A DNA stretch of 64,000 nucleotides from Calvatia gigantea (taxonomy: Eukaryota > Basidiomycota > Agaricomycetes > Agaricales > Lycoperdaceae). This document shows positions 1 to 11,600 of this stretch, one piece after another (position 1 is the first letter of the stretch; each line of letters opens with the position of its first letter). Under the pieces are notes generated by a model. It was not told where the DNA came from, made no database searches, and saw nothing but the letters and a program-made list of their open reading frames with translations. A program made the position numbers and the translations under genes. The DNA lies in assembly GCA_025093985.1 (NCBI GenBank), contig JACAAK010000002.1, forward strand, positions 2,666,001-2,730,000, read 5' to 3'.

Positions 1-1292
1 CTCTCACGCTGATTATTGGGTATTTTTTCAGCCCCGAAACGGTAGGTTACTTACCACTGTTACTCTATGCGGCTTAACGAATATGACTTCGCCGGTCAAT
101 AACTCAGTATGCACCCGTTTTGCTTCGCCGGCGAGCACAAAAGCTTCAGAAGGCTTCCAGTGATACCGTCTACTATATCTCAACGTACGATCATAAACAG
201 CCCAAGTCTTTCCTCCAAGTCATGCGTATCAATCTCAGCCGACCATTCGGTAAGTCGATGACCTTCAACGCACACATTTATGTCTTTTCCTAAATTTATT
301 ACTTCCTATAGTCTTCGTCGTCACGGAACCTATCGTGCTTCTACTCGCTTTATACATCTCCATCGTATATGGCATCCTGTATGCCCTGTTCTCCGCTTTC
401 CCCATTGTGTTCCAACACCATCGGGGTTTCACTCCTGGCCAAGGTGGGCTTCGCGTTCCTCGGAGTTGGGCTCGGTATCACGTTGGGTACTGCATCGCAG
501 TCTATACAAAATAGGATTTATTGGAGAAGCATGGACAAGAGCGAAAATGGGCGTGCCCCGCCCGAAGCGTGAGTTCTCCCAATCACTTCCAGTAACAACC
601 GTTAATCAACCTCTCTCACACCCTTCTGACAGCCGCCTTCATACGGCCATGATAGGAGCCGCCCTTACCCCCATAGGACTTTGGTGGTTCGCCTGGTGTG
701 TAAACAAAGCCCACAACCCTTGAATTAAAGTAATCTCACATGACCATATCTATTGCTCCCTCTTCTTCCTGATAGGACATCGGCCCCCGGCATCCATTGG
801 ATAGTACCAATTATCGCTGGCGTACCGTTCGGAACAGGCGTTTCACAGATATTACAAAGTCTAACTGCCTACCTTATGGACACATACAGTATCTACTTCG
901 CTAGCGCCATCGCGGCGACGATTGTTCTGCGTTCAGTGTTGTGGCGCTGCTTTTCCGCTGTTCAGTCCAACTATGTTTGGCTCCCTGGGAGACCAATGGG
1001 CTATGAGTGTATTCGCAATTTTATCGACTGTTTGTATGCCTATCCCAATGCTTTTTTGGGTACGTTCTTGCTGCATTATTGTTGTGGTGATACTGACCGG
1101 TTGCTCTCTGATCTCCCACAGAAGTATGGACGGTGGATTCGTAGTAAATCCCGTGTCGCATACAAAGATACAGAGCCACGCCCTCAACGAAACTTGTCGA
1201 CCCCCACCCCTGCTAGTAATGTCGAAATATCTCAGCTCGACACGAAATCGGACAAAGATGTAATCAGTATAAGGGGAGATGGCCTATCATAA
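1..1292 (+). pseudogene. Major facilitator superfamily (MFS) transporter, 3' part, two frame breaks
   Basis: This is the C-terminal half of a fungal drug:H+ antiporter-type MFS permease, an integral membrane exporter whose 5' part lies before the window. Exons read as 1-41, 108-249, 312-568, 633-695, 776-1059 and 1122-1292, each with GT/AG borders. The order of motifs fits the family: FFSPET then YAPVLLRRRAQKL at the end of the first half, TEPIVLLLALYISIVYG, FLGVGLGIT, TAPGIHW-like SAPGIHW, IVPIIAGVPFGTGVSQ, and a helix ending SPTMFGSLGDQWAMSV. Two single-base insertions break the frame: near 452 between the Leu of GQGGL and AFLG, and near 939 between RSV and CGAAF. Both sides of each break stay in good family register, so the damage is recent or a sequence error. 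A functional gene with two assembly errors is the alternative to a pseudogene. Confidence 0.8.
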
Positions 1293-1379
1293 ATGCTACT
1301 TCCGTTGTCGCTACCAACTGTCGAACGCGGCGACCCCCTCGCTTGACATTCAAGGTTCCGGGCCAACTGTGTACTCGGC

Positions 1380-1505
1380 CTACTTCTTAGGGATCCAATA
1401 CACAAACAAACGCACCCCAATCATCACAACTTGAAGCGCAATCGTGATCGCAGTGATGTTTAGATTGATGCTGTAGGCGAGGATCCTGAGCAGAAGCAGG
1501 AGCAT
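1380..1505 (-). CDS. Possible small membrane protein, 41 aa
   Basis: I do not recognise this reading frame and it may be chance. It begins with ATG at 1503-1505 and would encode 41 residues: a Leu-rich start (MLLLLLRILAYS), a continuous hydrophobic stretch (ITAITIALQVVMIGVRLFV) and the tail YWIPKK followed by TAG. An upstream in-frame stop lies a few codons before the ATG, so the frame is self-contained. The shape is that of a single-pass small membrane protein. It lies about 90 bp past the end of the MFS fragment, on the opposite strand. Confidence 0.2.
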   Translation of the reverse strand: MLLLLLRILAYSINLNITAITIALQVVMIGVRLFVYWIPKK

Positions 1506-2362
1506 TCGTTCGAGTCAGGAAGTCCTTGGCATCATTGTTCTCATTTCCTCCCACCTTGGGCCCCACCTACCCCTTCCCTCCGCTTTCTTCAAACTTCCTG
1601 ATTGCAAAAGGTATTTCAATGGACTATGGACTTTGACGATAGTAATATGTGATCCATGATTTCAATCGTTCCACGCAGTGTATCATAAAGCCTTTTTTTT
1701 TTTTTTTTCGTTTTGCATGCCATTTCAATCATCATTGATTTTTCTTTCATTGTTTTCACGGCATTTACCACTGCATTTTCCTGCATAGATTGGTCTAGAT
1801 CATATGACAACATATCGTAGCCAGAGCTTAGAGTATCTTGAATCGACCCATCATCCCAAGTTTCACCCGATGAAATAATGGTCAAGTAGTGACAATCTGT
1901 ATCTTCCTGGTCAGAAGACAAACGCACTCTGACGGTTTGTGGGCTACGTTAAATTCGCAACCTAAGGCGTACCAACGCCTCTTCGTAGAGGGATTATACT
2001 TCTAGGTTGAGTTACATCCGAATAACAAACCCTCATTATCGAAAGTACTGATCTATCAAATGCAATTAACGACTTTATTTCATGTGTTCAGCCCCCCGTA
2101 GAGTAAAGTCATACATAGTTTAGTGTTACAAGAATACATACAAGGAGTAGTACAAAGTAAACGAGTGAAACGCAATTGTCTACGGTAGGCTTAAAATATG
2201 GTTTAAGGGCGCTGAGGCTCAGCCTCAGGCCTCAGGCCTCAGGAATCGTTCCTTGTGCGTCCTACGGAAAAACCGGAAATTAAGAGTTTAACGAACGTCT
2301 TCAACTCTTCCCATTCCTCCGCCAGAATCGTGACCATAATCGCACTCTCTTTTCTTTGGGTG
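1506..2362. other. Intergenic, no gene seen
   Basis: I see no supported gene here. The stretch holds a long T run near 1690-1706, low-complexity AT-rich sequence, and a short GGCTCAGGCCTCAGGCCTCAGG repeat-like patch near 2213-2242. A minus-strand open frame at 1616-1927 runs through the poly-T (poly-Lys) and has no family resemblance. The stretch would serve as 3' flank for the MFS fragment and for the convergent tRNase Z gene. Confidence 0.4.
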
Positions 2363-4523
2363 TTAACCCGCACTATGCGAGGAAGGAGCATACTCATACT
2401 TCACACCCGCAGCCGCAATGTTCCTAGCAATAACTGGATCATATTCAAGTCTCTCTAGGTCTGCCACGGCGTGCGGTTGTGTTGTTGGCGCGACTTCTGG
2501 TATTACTGTTGGGAATTCCTCGTCCACGGGCATAGGGATGAGCACTCCCTCTGGTCCTGTTCTCGTTCCCACCTCGGGTCCCTTGAGTCCCATGTTGACC
2601 CCTATGTCTGTTTCTGCTCCGGCCCCGGCCTCGACCGCGAGATGTACCATCTGCACAAAAGCGTGAAAGTATTGAGCCATCTGCATTGGATCATAACCCA
2701 TTCGTTGGTCATAATAATCAGGCTGACCTGTCGTCTGCATGAGTCCAGAATCTGCAAACCCTCCAAAACTGATTGTAGAACTGGGATTTTCATTGAGGTT
2801 TACGCGGTCGCCCCAGGAAACGGAATTGAGGGTGTAAGCTGCTTCCGTGTGATGAAGCGATATCTGAGGAAGAGAGCCTGGAAATTCAGAAGGGGACACT
2901 GAATCTGAATCTGAAGGTGGGTGCTTTGAGGGCTTTAGTACGTCTGACCCAGATGCTGAGACATCCGTGCTGCTCTGAGGTTCTGGCACGGAGACACGCA
3001 TAAAATCTAAGGCGACGATAGCCTCCCCCCCGGAAGGTGGATCCCAAGCTCTTGTTGCCTGGCCTTCTAGATCATCCAAAACCCGTCGTGCGAACCCTCG
3101 TCCATTGTCCCCCAAACGGGGTGCGGGGAACCTGGTGAGTTGGAGGGAAGCGTGAGTCAGTCTGGTGCAACAACTCCGACGAGGAAGTCTATCAAACCTG
3201 CTGCCAATATGATTCAGAACGAGCCTTCTGAGCGCTTATACGTTTGGCAAACTCTCCAGCCATGGTAGGCGTCGAATGTCCCCGTGCGAGTGCCGTTTTC
3301 ATGACCTCGGGTAGGGATCTTTTGGATAACCTTCCTCCGTTGTCCGTCTCTGGAGAGACAGTAGAGTCGGTCGCCTCATGAATGAGCAAAGATGGACTGG
3401 GATTGGAACATAGAGGAATGATAGACGAAGGGTCGTAGGTGTCCCCCAGGATGACTACCTTACGCTTGGGTAGTGTTGTTTCATCGAATACGTAGCCAAT
3501 GCAGGGTTCTACATAGGGAGAATTATGATGGGGGTAATCTTGGGGTGTAATAGACCTTGCCTCGGTGAAGGATAGAGCTTGCATTGACGGTGATCTGGAC
3601 GTTACGTCTTGAATATGTTATGGAAGTGACGTCATGCCAGAGTCCTTCACTGTTGGCGTGAATGTCTCTTCCTGGTAGCTCATTGCAATGCAGGATGTCC
3701 CAATCCTTGGGGTTAAAACCAGAAAGGGGATCGGCTTCATTAGGTGGCGAAATACAGGGAGTGATTGGGTCGTCATTCCTAAGCAACTCGTGAACGACGT
3801 AATTGTCATCACAGTGCGTGAAGGTCATTTTTAGATTTTGGCGAACAAACGAGCGGAGTCCGCATGGTCCAAAAATCTCTATAATTGGCTAGGTACGAGG
3901 ATCGTGAGCAGGTGGTGGACAACCACTGAGTATACTTGAACGAACCGATTTTCTTTGAGCAATAGCATTTGGGAGCGGAGGGGCATCGAGATGGGGTGCG
4001 CGAAGAAGATTACGCAGAAGAGTGGGAATCCCCATGATATGGTCGGCTAGGTCGGGAATGATTAATGATTAATGAGGGAGGAGGAGGGGGGGGGGGTGGG
4101 GGTAGGGTCACGTTGAATGACATTACGCACCATGCATATGAGTCACAAAGAGCTTGGTGATTCGGTTCAACCTCGCTCGAGGTACATTTGGTTTATGAGG
4201 TTGGAGGATGAATTGCCGAACGGTTCCCTCTGCGCAATCCACCACTAAGTCCAAATGTGAGGGTGGTAAAGACGTTGATTCTGATGAGTCGTACTCCATA
4301 TATTGTTGCCGTCAACGAAATCACATAAAAGGGAAGAGCAGTTGCGGTTCTCGGTTGGTCCGCCGCCGCTGGAAGTCCCTAGAAAGGTGACGCTCATCGG
4401 GTACACCATTCTTGCTGCGACGTTAATAGATATAGCTTTGCGAGATGTAAGGGTGTGTACGGGACGCGAAATGTGGCGGTGGAGGAGGTTGCGTAGATGG
4501 ACACACAAGAATGATGGAAGCAT
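2363..4523 (-). CDS. Ribonuclease Z (tRNase Z, ELAC-type), one frame break
   Basis: This metallo-beta-lactamase-fold endonuclease removes 3' trailers from tRNA precursors. Exons: 4523-4325, 4244-4131, 4046-3936, 3878-3561, 3508-3198, 3131-2363. Visible in order are FLGTSSGGGPTENRNCSSL, VDCAEGTVRQF, the zinc motif THMHADH (H-x-H-x-D-H, split by intron 2), GPCGLRSFVR, HREPCIGYVFDE, LGDTYDP, the HEAT motif (HEATDS), GHSTPTMAGEFAKR and LNHIGSRFPAP. The fourth intron, 3560-3509, has a GC donor; only that donor keeps the HR-E-PCIGY phase. One extra base near 3224 breaks the frame between ISAQK and LVLNH, although the downstream exon is intact. The C-terminus carries about 170 residues of low-complexity extension. 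Two starts are possible: 4523 adds an Arg/His-rich leader that could target mitochondria; 4406 (MVYPMS) gives the shorter form. Confidence 0.88.
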
Positions 4524-4642
4524 TTAGGGAAGGGGGACGCGGCCACGTGACTTCCGTGGCCTCACAGTTGGAAATGAACGACTGAGCGTTGTTCTAAGAA
4601 TTTGTACTCCAATCTCTGGCTTTCTCTCCTCCTCCCTCCTCT
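4524..4642. promoter_or_regulatory. Bidirectional promoter region, about 120 bp
   Basis: The region separates the divergent starts of the tRNase Z gene (minus strand, first possible ATG 4523) and the Ser-rich protein gene (plus strand, ATG 4643). It must hold the 5' leaders of both. It contains a palindromic CACGTG at about 4543-4548 and pyrimidine-rich tracts before the plus-strand ATG. No TATA box is obvious. If tRNase Z starts at 4406 the shared region is about 237 bp. Confidence 0.5.
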
Positions 4643-6579
4643 ATGCCGCGCCCTTCCTTCCTGCATCCGAAACACGCCTACAAAATTGCGTCGACGCACC
4701 AGAAACAACAAGACACAAATTTCCAGGCACCGGATATCTTCGTCGTCCCTCCAGAGGAGGACGAGACTCCCCCCTGGTGCTGCTACAATGCACAACAGGA
4801 CACAGGCAGCGAGGACGACTACGATTATTTTGCGAGATACCCCCCTGTGCCCACGTATACCCCATACTTCCATGCAAGTGCACCTGGACTCGATGACTTC
4901 ATGCCATCCCGTTCCAAGGAGCCGAGTGAGACACGATCAATAGTTGATGCATTGGGAGACGCAGATGACTACTTGGACAATGAGTTCGATCACGAACATA
5001 TGGGTGCTGATTTGGAAGACGAAGATGGAGATGAATTCGGACTCTATGGCCGCTCCCACAAGCGGTCCCATTATCAACGGGCATATTCCACTGAACCTCT
5101 TTCACCGCAAAAAGAAGTCGGAAACGATTCCGACGTTGTTGAAATTGTCAGAGTGCGACGGCGTGGCGCTGATCTTGGTAATACTGACGATAACTTTTTC
5201 GGCCCCTCCGGAAACGGGTTCAATAATGGGCTCAGCGCCAAATCTTCCTTTCGCTCTCGGGCAACCAAGGCATTCCGCTCACTCAGAGGCACTATCCGGC
5301 CCTCGTCCAAATCATCATCGAATTATAAAGACCCAGTAGGATCTTATACCAAACCAAAATCATCTTCCAAGCTGCACACCAAGCTCCAGACCAAGCCCCG
5401 CGCCCAGGATATTTTTTCGCCCATTGAGAACGTACCGCCTCCGAGGGAGTCTGATACACCTGATTTAAACAGCCAACCTTCAAGTCACCGATCGCGATTG
5501 TTTTTGCCTACGGTTAAACGGAGACCCTCAACTCCTTTCTTTACCACTTCCCGTCCCGAGCTTAGTGCGGAATCTCAATATACCCAAGAAGCTACTTTCG
5601 TTGATTCTAATTCCTCATCCGCTACCCATGGATCGTCCACGACGCCTCCACTGTGTTCTTCATCTAGTTCACACACTCACCAGGTGCCAACAAATCAAGA
5701 AGTGGACGACGTCCCCACTCCAACACGGAAATCCTACCAAAGGCAGCTTCAAGGACCTATGCCAACGGATTCACTGGCAGGCCTCCGTGGCTCAGGAGGC
5801 CAGTCGCCACATCCCTTTGAGGTCGGCGTCGTCACCCACACCTCTTTCTCGTTCTCCAGCTCCTAGTCCACCCACCCGCCAAGCAACTAGGTCCTTCAGC
5901 GTCCTCAATCTGCACAAGATCTTCCATAAATCCACTTCTTCCAGTGTTTCTCCAGACGTTTCCGCACCAAGCACCAATTCTGCTTCCTCAACATGTCCTT
6001 CCTTATCGTCTACTGCATCCACAAGCGAGTGGTCAGGACGAGTAACACCTCCTGCCGATTCCTTGCCACCGACACCCACCAGTGTAGATATGGAAGTGAG
6101 GAGGACTGAACGCCTCGGCACCAGAGATTGGTTCTAGTCAGCATTCCTCACGGCAAACCCCAATCGCCAGTACATCCTCGTCTATGCGCAGCGTAGGTAG
6201 TAGTGGATGCACCGTTAATGGTCGGACGAGTGAGGAGCTAAATGGGTCCACAACACCTGTGCCCGAATTCGACCTATCGCCGAAGGTAGCTCACAACCTC
6301 GACTTGGGTTTGGACATCAACCTTACACCAAGCCCAAGTAGTATACCCTCATCTCGTGGCAAGGGCAAATCTAAACTCCGAAATGGAGTCGGTCTCTCAC
6401 GGAGTCTAAGTCTGAAGAATATTGGGTCAAAACTTGGGCTCGGAAAACAGGCTCCTCCGGTACCTCCATTACCCGTATCAGGCTCCCCGGAGGATGCAGA
6501 TACGAATTTGGAGATGAGGCTGGATTCACTGTATTTTGACGATTTGTCGTTTGATACGGATAAATTCGTATCTCGATGA
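4643..6579 (+). CDS. Ser/Pro-rich disordered protein of unknown function, 608 aa
   Basis: I do not recognise a domain. The model joins 4643-5802, 5867-6095 and 6142-6579; the phases agree and give 608 residues. The second intron (46 bp, GTGAGG, branch-like CTGAAC, AG) is convincing. The first (64 bp, GTCGCC donor, pyrimidine-rich end) is less certain, and a 97-bp alternative would also restore the frame. The N-terminus is acidic (many Asp/Glu between residues 30 and 140), followed by a basic patch with RSRATKAFRSLRG, then long Ser/Thr/Pro-rich segments. Near the C-terminus are LSRSLSLKNIGSKLGLGK and PPVPPLP, the latter a possible SH3-binding run. The composition suggests a regulated scaffold or cytoskeletal/signalling protein, but that is only inference. 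Confidence 0.6.
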
Positions 6580-7123
6580 ACATTCAGGGGATGCAGTGTC
6601 GTTTCAGTGGGGTTCGTACAATCTCGTGAACTGCATTTCCTTGTACATAAACTAAGTGTATGGTTGACAGACATGGATCATCTAGTCCCGCCATTAGACT
6701 AGATAGCATAACATTTGACTGTGACCACGTTTTCTTTCGTTTTTCACGACATTCCCTCCACACGGAACACCCGTGCTCTTCTCTCGACCTTCCAGTCTCA
6801 GTTTTTATCCTGATTTGATTTGACGGCTTGCTTTCGTTGTCTGTACACATATCTTATTTATGCGTTGTCTGCCTTATATGCCTTTTTTTTCCATGTCAGC
6901 CGGCTGGTGTTCTCATGTCTATGTCCTGTTTGCTTCCTCTCTATGTTTTGATGTCCCAGACCTTATTAGTTTGGTAGCTCACGAGTCTCACCTTCTGGCA
7001 CTCATGTTTATGATGTGTATTTGCCTCTAGAGTTGTATAACTATAATACAAACCTGGAGTTTGGAGACAGGATCAATGTGATTTTCAGGTTTGACCAATC
7101 TGTCAGAAGGTCAAGGGGTTTGG
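6580..7123. other. Intergenic between convergent genes
   Basis: No gene is supported. The stretch is T-rich on the plus strand (a run near 6884-6891) and would contain the 3' untranslated regions of the Ser-rich gene (plus) and the MGSSASK gene (minus). Confidence 0.4.
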
Positions 7124-7925
7124 TCAACGCTGATACTGTCCTGCATATGGAGCATCTATCCAAACAGCCTATAAACCCAAGCCCATTCATGTCAGCCAAA
7201 TCTACTTTGAAATGAACACAGGAGAGCCATACCTTCGCAATGACCGTCTCATTCCCCTCGTCATCCACAAACGTCCTCATACCCTCTTTCGCCACACTTG
7301 GCGTGTTCACAAACCTCGCCACACTCTCTAACCTCTCAAGGTTAATCTCATAACCATCCACGATACGATTCACATTATCTAGGAGACTGGCTTCTTTTCT
7401 AGCATTGAGCGCCATGGCAAGGGTGGATGTAGGGAATTTGTCTTTGACCGTGGGGTGGACAGAGTATGCAGCTTGCTCAAGATCTTGGGCATGCTCTCTG
7501 CGCGCTTTAAAGAGCTCTGTTGTATTTGATGCTGCTGCTTGCTACAATATCCACAAATCCTAAGAAATATTTGGCAAAAACACAAGTCGAGGGAAACATA
7601 CAGGTCGAACAGACTGCATCGAGTGATCCACCTTGACAGGTCCCAGTCGTTGCAAATTGGTCCAGAAAGTCCGGATCCCCAGCATCCTTCTCTATGGCTA
7701 TGTATCAGAAAGTCAACGGAACGCGCGAAATTAAGCACCGGGTGTTGGAAACGAGGTACGAAACGCACCTTCTGTCCTACGTTCACTAGCCATCTTGTCC
7801 CGAAGTTGCTCCCTACTTACCCCGGCCGGAGGGTCAGAAGGATTTGGTGTCCGTTTTCCAGCCCATGCAGGTGGTTCAGTGCGTTTGGGGAGCTTTCTTG
7901 CTGCTTTTGACGCGGAACTGCCCAT
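7124..7925 (-). CDS. Small conserved fungal protein with N-terminal MGSSASK, one frame break
   Basis: Exons: 7925-7769, 7697-7602, 7541-7233, 7168-7124, coding for about 201 residues. I recall this N-terminus (MGSSASKAARKLPKR, then EPPAWAG) and the inner motif RLGPVKVDHSMQSVRP from uncharacterised proteins in many fungi, but I know no function. Met-Gly-Ser-Ser-Ala-Ser fits an N-myristoylation signal, which would place the protein on a membrane face. The middle is a charged helix (FKARREHAQDLEQAAYSVHP) and the end is WIDAPYAGQYQR. An extra base in the A run 7666-7668 splits DPDF from WTNLQRLGPVK; total exon length is 1 modulo 3, consistent with a single inserted base. Confidence 0.7.
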
Positions 7926-8628
7926 GAGGAACGCCGATGTAAGAGACCAAACTCCAGTTTGGCACAATGACGTACATGCATGGGGGGGATCACGCTCACT
8001 CAACTCCGTCATAAGTCAGCGAGGAACAAGAACTTCTTGTTGCAAAACAAGCACCGCCAACAACAGATTGTTCGTAAAAATACAGGACGGAAAAATGGAA
8101 ATGGACTCGCATTGAATCCCATACTTCGAGAAGAAGAGTCTAGAGAAAAGATTATATCAACTCATATCCTGAAAGTAACCCGCCAGGAAAACAGAAGATA
8201 AAAGTTAAATCTATCATTTTATGACTGCCAAAGACGACAGTCAACCCTTTGTTGTACACATATATGGAGGATATGATTGTAAAGAGACAGAAAGAGGGAC
8301 GCGACTACTATTCAATCAAACAAGCTACGAGAGCCCAAAGCTAAGGAGATAAAGCTCCAGCGTCGACCAAACATCGCGCGCACATCGGACCTCTTTTTGT
8401 TTAGCGAGAGAAAAAATATAAGAGAAAAAGAGAGGCATGAGCGGGCGCACTGAGCAGGGGTATAAGGCAATGGGTGATCGATCCAGAACTCGTTAACCGA
8501 CGGACCGCGTATACAGGGGGTAAGAGAGAAAAGACTGTGCGGACTCGGCGGGGATAGAAAAAAAGAAGATAGATGGCGCAGTTTTAAATAAAGAGCGTCG
8601 CAAGCGTTCGTCTTCAGGGTCGTTTTTT
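7926..8628. other. Intergenic: upstream of the MGSSASK gene, downstream of the PUF gene
   Basis: No gene is supported. The stretch carries the 5' flank of the MGSSASK gene and the 3' flank of the minus-strand PUF gene. It is purine-rich on the plus strand (pyrimidine-rich on the coding strand) around 8340-8600. Confidence 0.4.
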
Positions 8629-11600
8629 TCAGAATCCTCCCATGTTATTGGCAGGGTTCTGTTGGTAGGTTTGATACATATAAGACTGGTAAAGGTGGGG
8701 AGGCATCTGTTGAGGTGGCATTCCTCCATAAGATGGCTGGGGCTGACCCATCCCCAGAATATTAGCGGGCTGGGCCATAGCAGGGGACTGATTGCCATAG
8801 TTCATCATATGTCCCATGTTGCCGTTGCCTGGAAGTCCAAGCCTCCGACTAGCCATCTGTCTCGGGCTATTACCATCAGGGGTCCTTGCACCGAAAGGAC
8901 TGAAGGGATCGACCGCCGGTGAGTATGGAGCTGGTGCAGGGACTGGTGCGGCCAGATTAGGGCGACGAATTTGGCCAGGCTGATGCTGGGCGTAATTAGG
9001 TTCGAGAGGCATGGGGCCTGGACCTGCTTGGGGGTTCTGACCGCCCATTTGCAAAGCTGCCATCATCGAGGCGAAACCTTGATCATTGGGTGGGTAGGAA
9101 GGTAACCCGGGAACTCCCGCGAAAGCATTCTGATTCCCCGCCTTAGCCTTTCCAGCGGAGGGGAGGGTTGTGTATGTGGGCTGGTAATTGGGAACTTGCA
9201 ACCCGACCTCCTCAATGAGCCTGCGATAAGCCTGAGTCGCGATGACCTTGAGTTCGATCAGGACGCGCTTAGTAGCTTCTATATAGTTCTGCTTGTCCAC
9301 GGGGTCAATGAAGGAACTTGTCAAAATCTTGTGAACAACAGCAACGCCATTAACTTGGTCCCCAAGAACGTCGGTGAGAACATGATCTCCAGGAGAGTTG
9401 AATAATGCCTCGACAATTTGGCGGGAAGCATTGGGCTCGGTCTTTTGGTTGACGATACGAAGGACAGTCAACGAAGCCAGCTTATGGGTGCAGAGGTGAG
9501 AGAGGTGAGGTGTGAACCGTGGAGCCAACAGGTTGTAGCGGGAAGGGAAGTTGGATGTGTCCAAGAGCCATGTGAGGAGAAGCGCTCCATTGGGATTGGT
9601 GGCCAAAGGGATCGAGTTCAAAATGATAGCCGTCGCAATTCTGCGTTGTTGGCTGAGGGTGATATGAGGACTTTCAAGACATGCCCTCATGCTACGAGCT
9701 CCAAAGCGTCCTTGTGCAACTTCCCACATACGATCGACGATGGCGTCGAATATAAAATCATTTGCAGGTTGGCCGAAGCGTAAGCAGCACCTATTGACAC
9801 AGTAGTCAAGGCAAATCCAACAAAGGAAAGAGACAATACTTGCTGTACAACGTAATTGCCGAATTGATCTAACAAGAGGGGAGGGGCATAAGCCCTCAAG
9901 TTTTGCGCAACCAAACCAACTTCTTCAGGAGAAGAGACGCATTCAATGATCTTTTGCGCTGCCCATGTACCATTTTTGTGAATGCCAATCATAGCTAGAT
10001 GAGGGGAAAGGCGTTCTAACATCGCGAACCGAGGACTTGAAGAACACTTTTCAAAAAGCTTTTGGACCACCTACAAAGAAACCCGTCAACTGAGAAATCG
10101 GGCGTGGTGTCCTGTGGTACCCACCGTATTGCCAAGCCAGTCCGAGGCAAGGTCGACGATTTCACCATCCAGGAAATCCGCGGCGACCTGATCTATTTCT
10201 TCCACACCCATCGAACCAGAATCTAAGCGTTTGCGGAGTTCACGAAGTTTCGCAGCATCCCAACGCCTGTTGTTGGGCCTTTCGGAGACAAGGGGGATAG
10301 TGGTGTAATACATTGTCGGCGGACGGAACTCTGTACTTCGAGTTGAGTACATATAACCTCCGAGTAGGACGCAGACAACGCACCTGCAAGAGCTTGAACA
10401 TCTGCTTCTGCGTCAGGACTGCCTGCACTTAATTCTCTCATGATCATCTGTTGCTCGGTGACAGACGGAGTAAGGCCGGGGGGCTTGGCGAGCCCGTCAG
10501 AAACATTATGAATGCCGGAACCAATCATGCTTAGAAGAAGGTTGGACCGATAATTTTCAACAGCTCCACCAAGGACTTGCTGATCAGCAGGAATGGTGGA
10601 CGCGCCCTTAACGTTACGAAGAGCATGGATCGTGGCACCAACGCTTAAATCACCAATGCCTTGGACCACAACGCTGGAGCTTTCTTCCGGACCCCCGGCA
10701 CCTTCTTGACCGTTTTTGACAGGAACCTTGGCGAATCCGATCCTGATGGCACCCACATCACTCCCCAGGACATCCCGTCCGTTCAAGGCCTTACGTGCGC
10801 GAACAGCATCATCAAGACGTTCGAAGTTAACTAGGCGGATCTAGGATCAGAGAGAGGGGAACTGCTTAATTAGAATTTGATACTTACTGAATCCACAGTT
10901 CTTGTGCGTGAGAACCCTGGCTGACTCAATCGGACCATAAGGGCTGAAGACACTCAAGATAGTAGCTGGAGTCGTGGTGGAAGGAATGGAGCCAATCCAG
11001 AGGGCACGAGTAGGGGTGGATTGTAACTGAGCGTCCATACTATTGAGACCGCCATTGCTGCTAGAGTTCTTGCCGCTCACAGAGGTGTTCGGCGAGGTAG
11101 GACCAGGGCTGACGGGGTTGCCTTTCGCAGGTGCGACAGGTGCACTATCTGCTTTACCAAACCCAATACGAACTAGTTGGCCATTTGGCATGTTGATGTT
11201 GCCACCCAACCTGTTCAAAACGTCTTCTTTTGCCCTAATCGCATCCGACTGATCGACGAAATTGACAAAACCACATTCCTGAGAAACAACTTAACCGAAA
11301 TGACTACAACAATCTATTTGGGACGCACCTTTTCTGGCAAAAGTCTCAAACTCTCAATAGCACCATAGGGGGCGAAGACGTGAATCAACTGCTCGCTCGT
11401 GACGGAGCTATCCAAGTTCCCAATCCATAATGAACGCGTCGGAGTTTGCATTTGGGAGGACTGTCCCTCCGACTTCGGAGAAACGGACCTGTTTTGGTTG
11501 GGCTGGTTATTAGGGGCGAGCAAATAAGCCGATGCACCCCTTCCTCCTCCCGAGACATCTCCTCCATTGGGGAAGTGAACAGAAGGGGAAGAGGACGTCC

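Noticed and set aside
2418..2902. Plus-strand frames over 2.4-2.9 kb
   Set aside because: They are antisense to the low-complexity C-terminal exon of the tRNase Z gene.
5803..6141. Frameshifts in the Ser-rich gene
   Set aside because: Both frame changes are explained by introns (5803-5866 and 6096-6141) with acceptable borders and correct phase.
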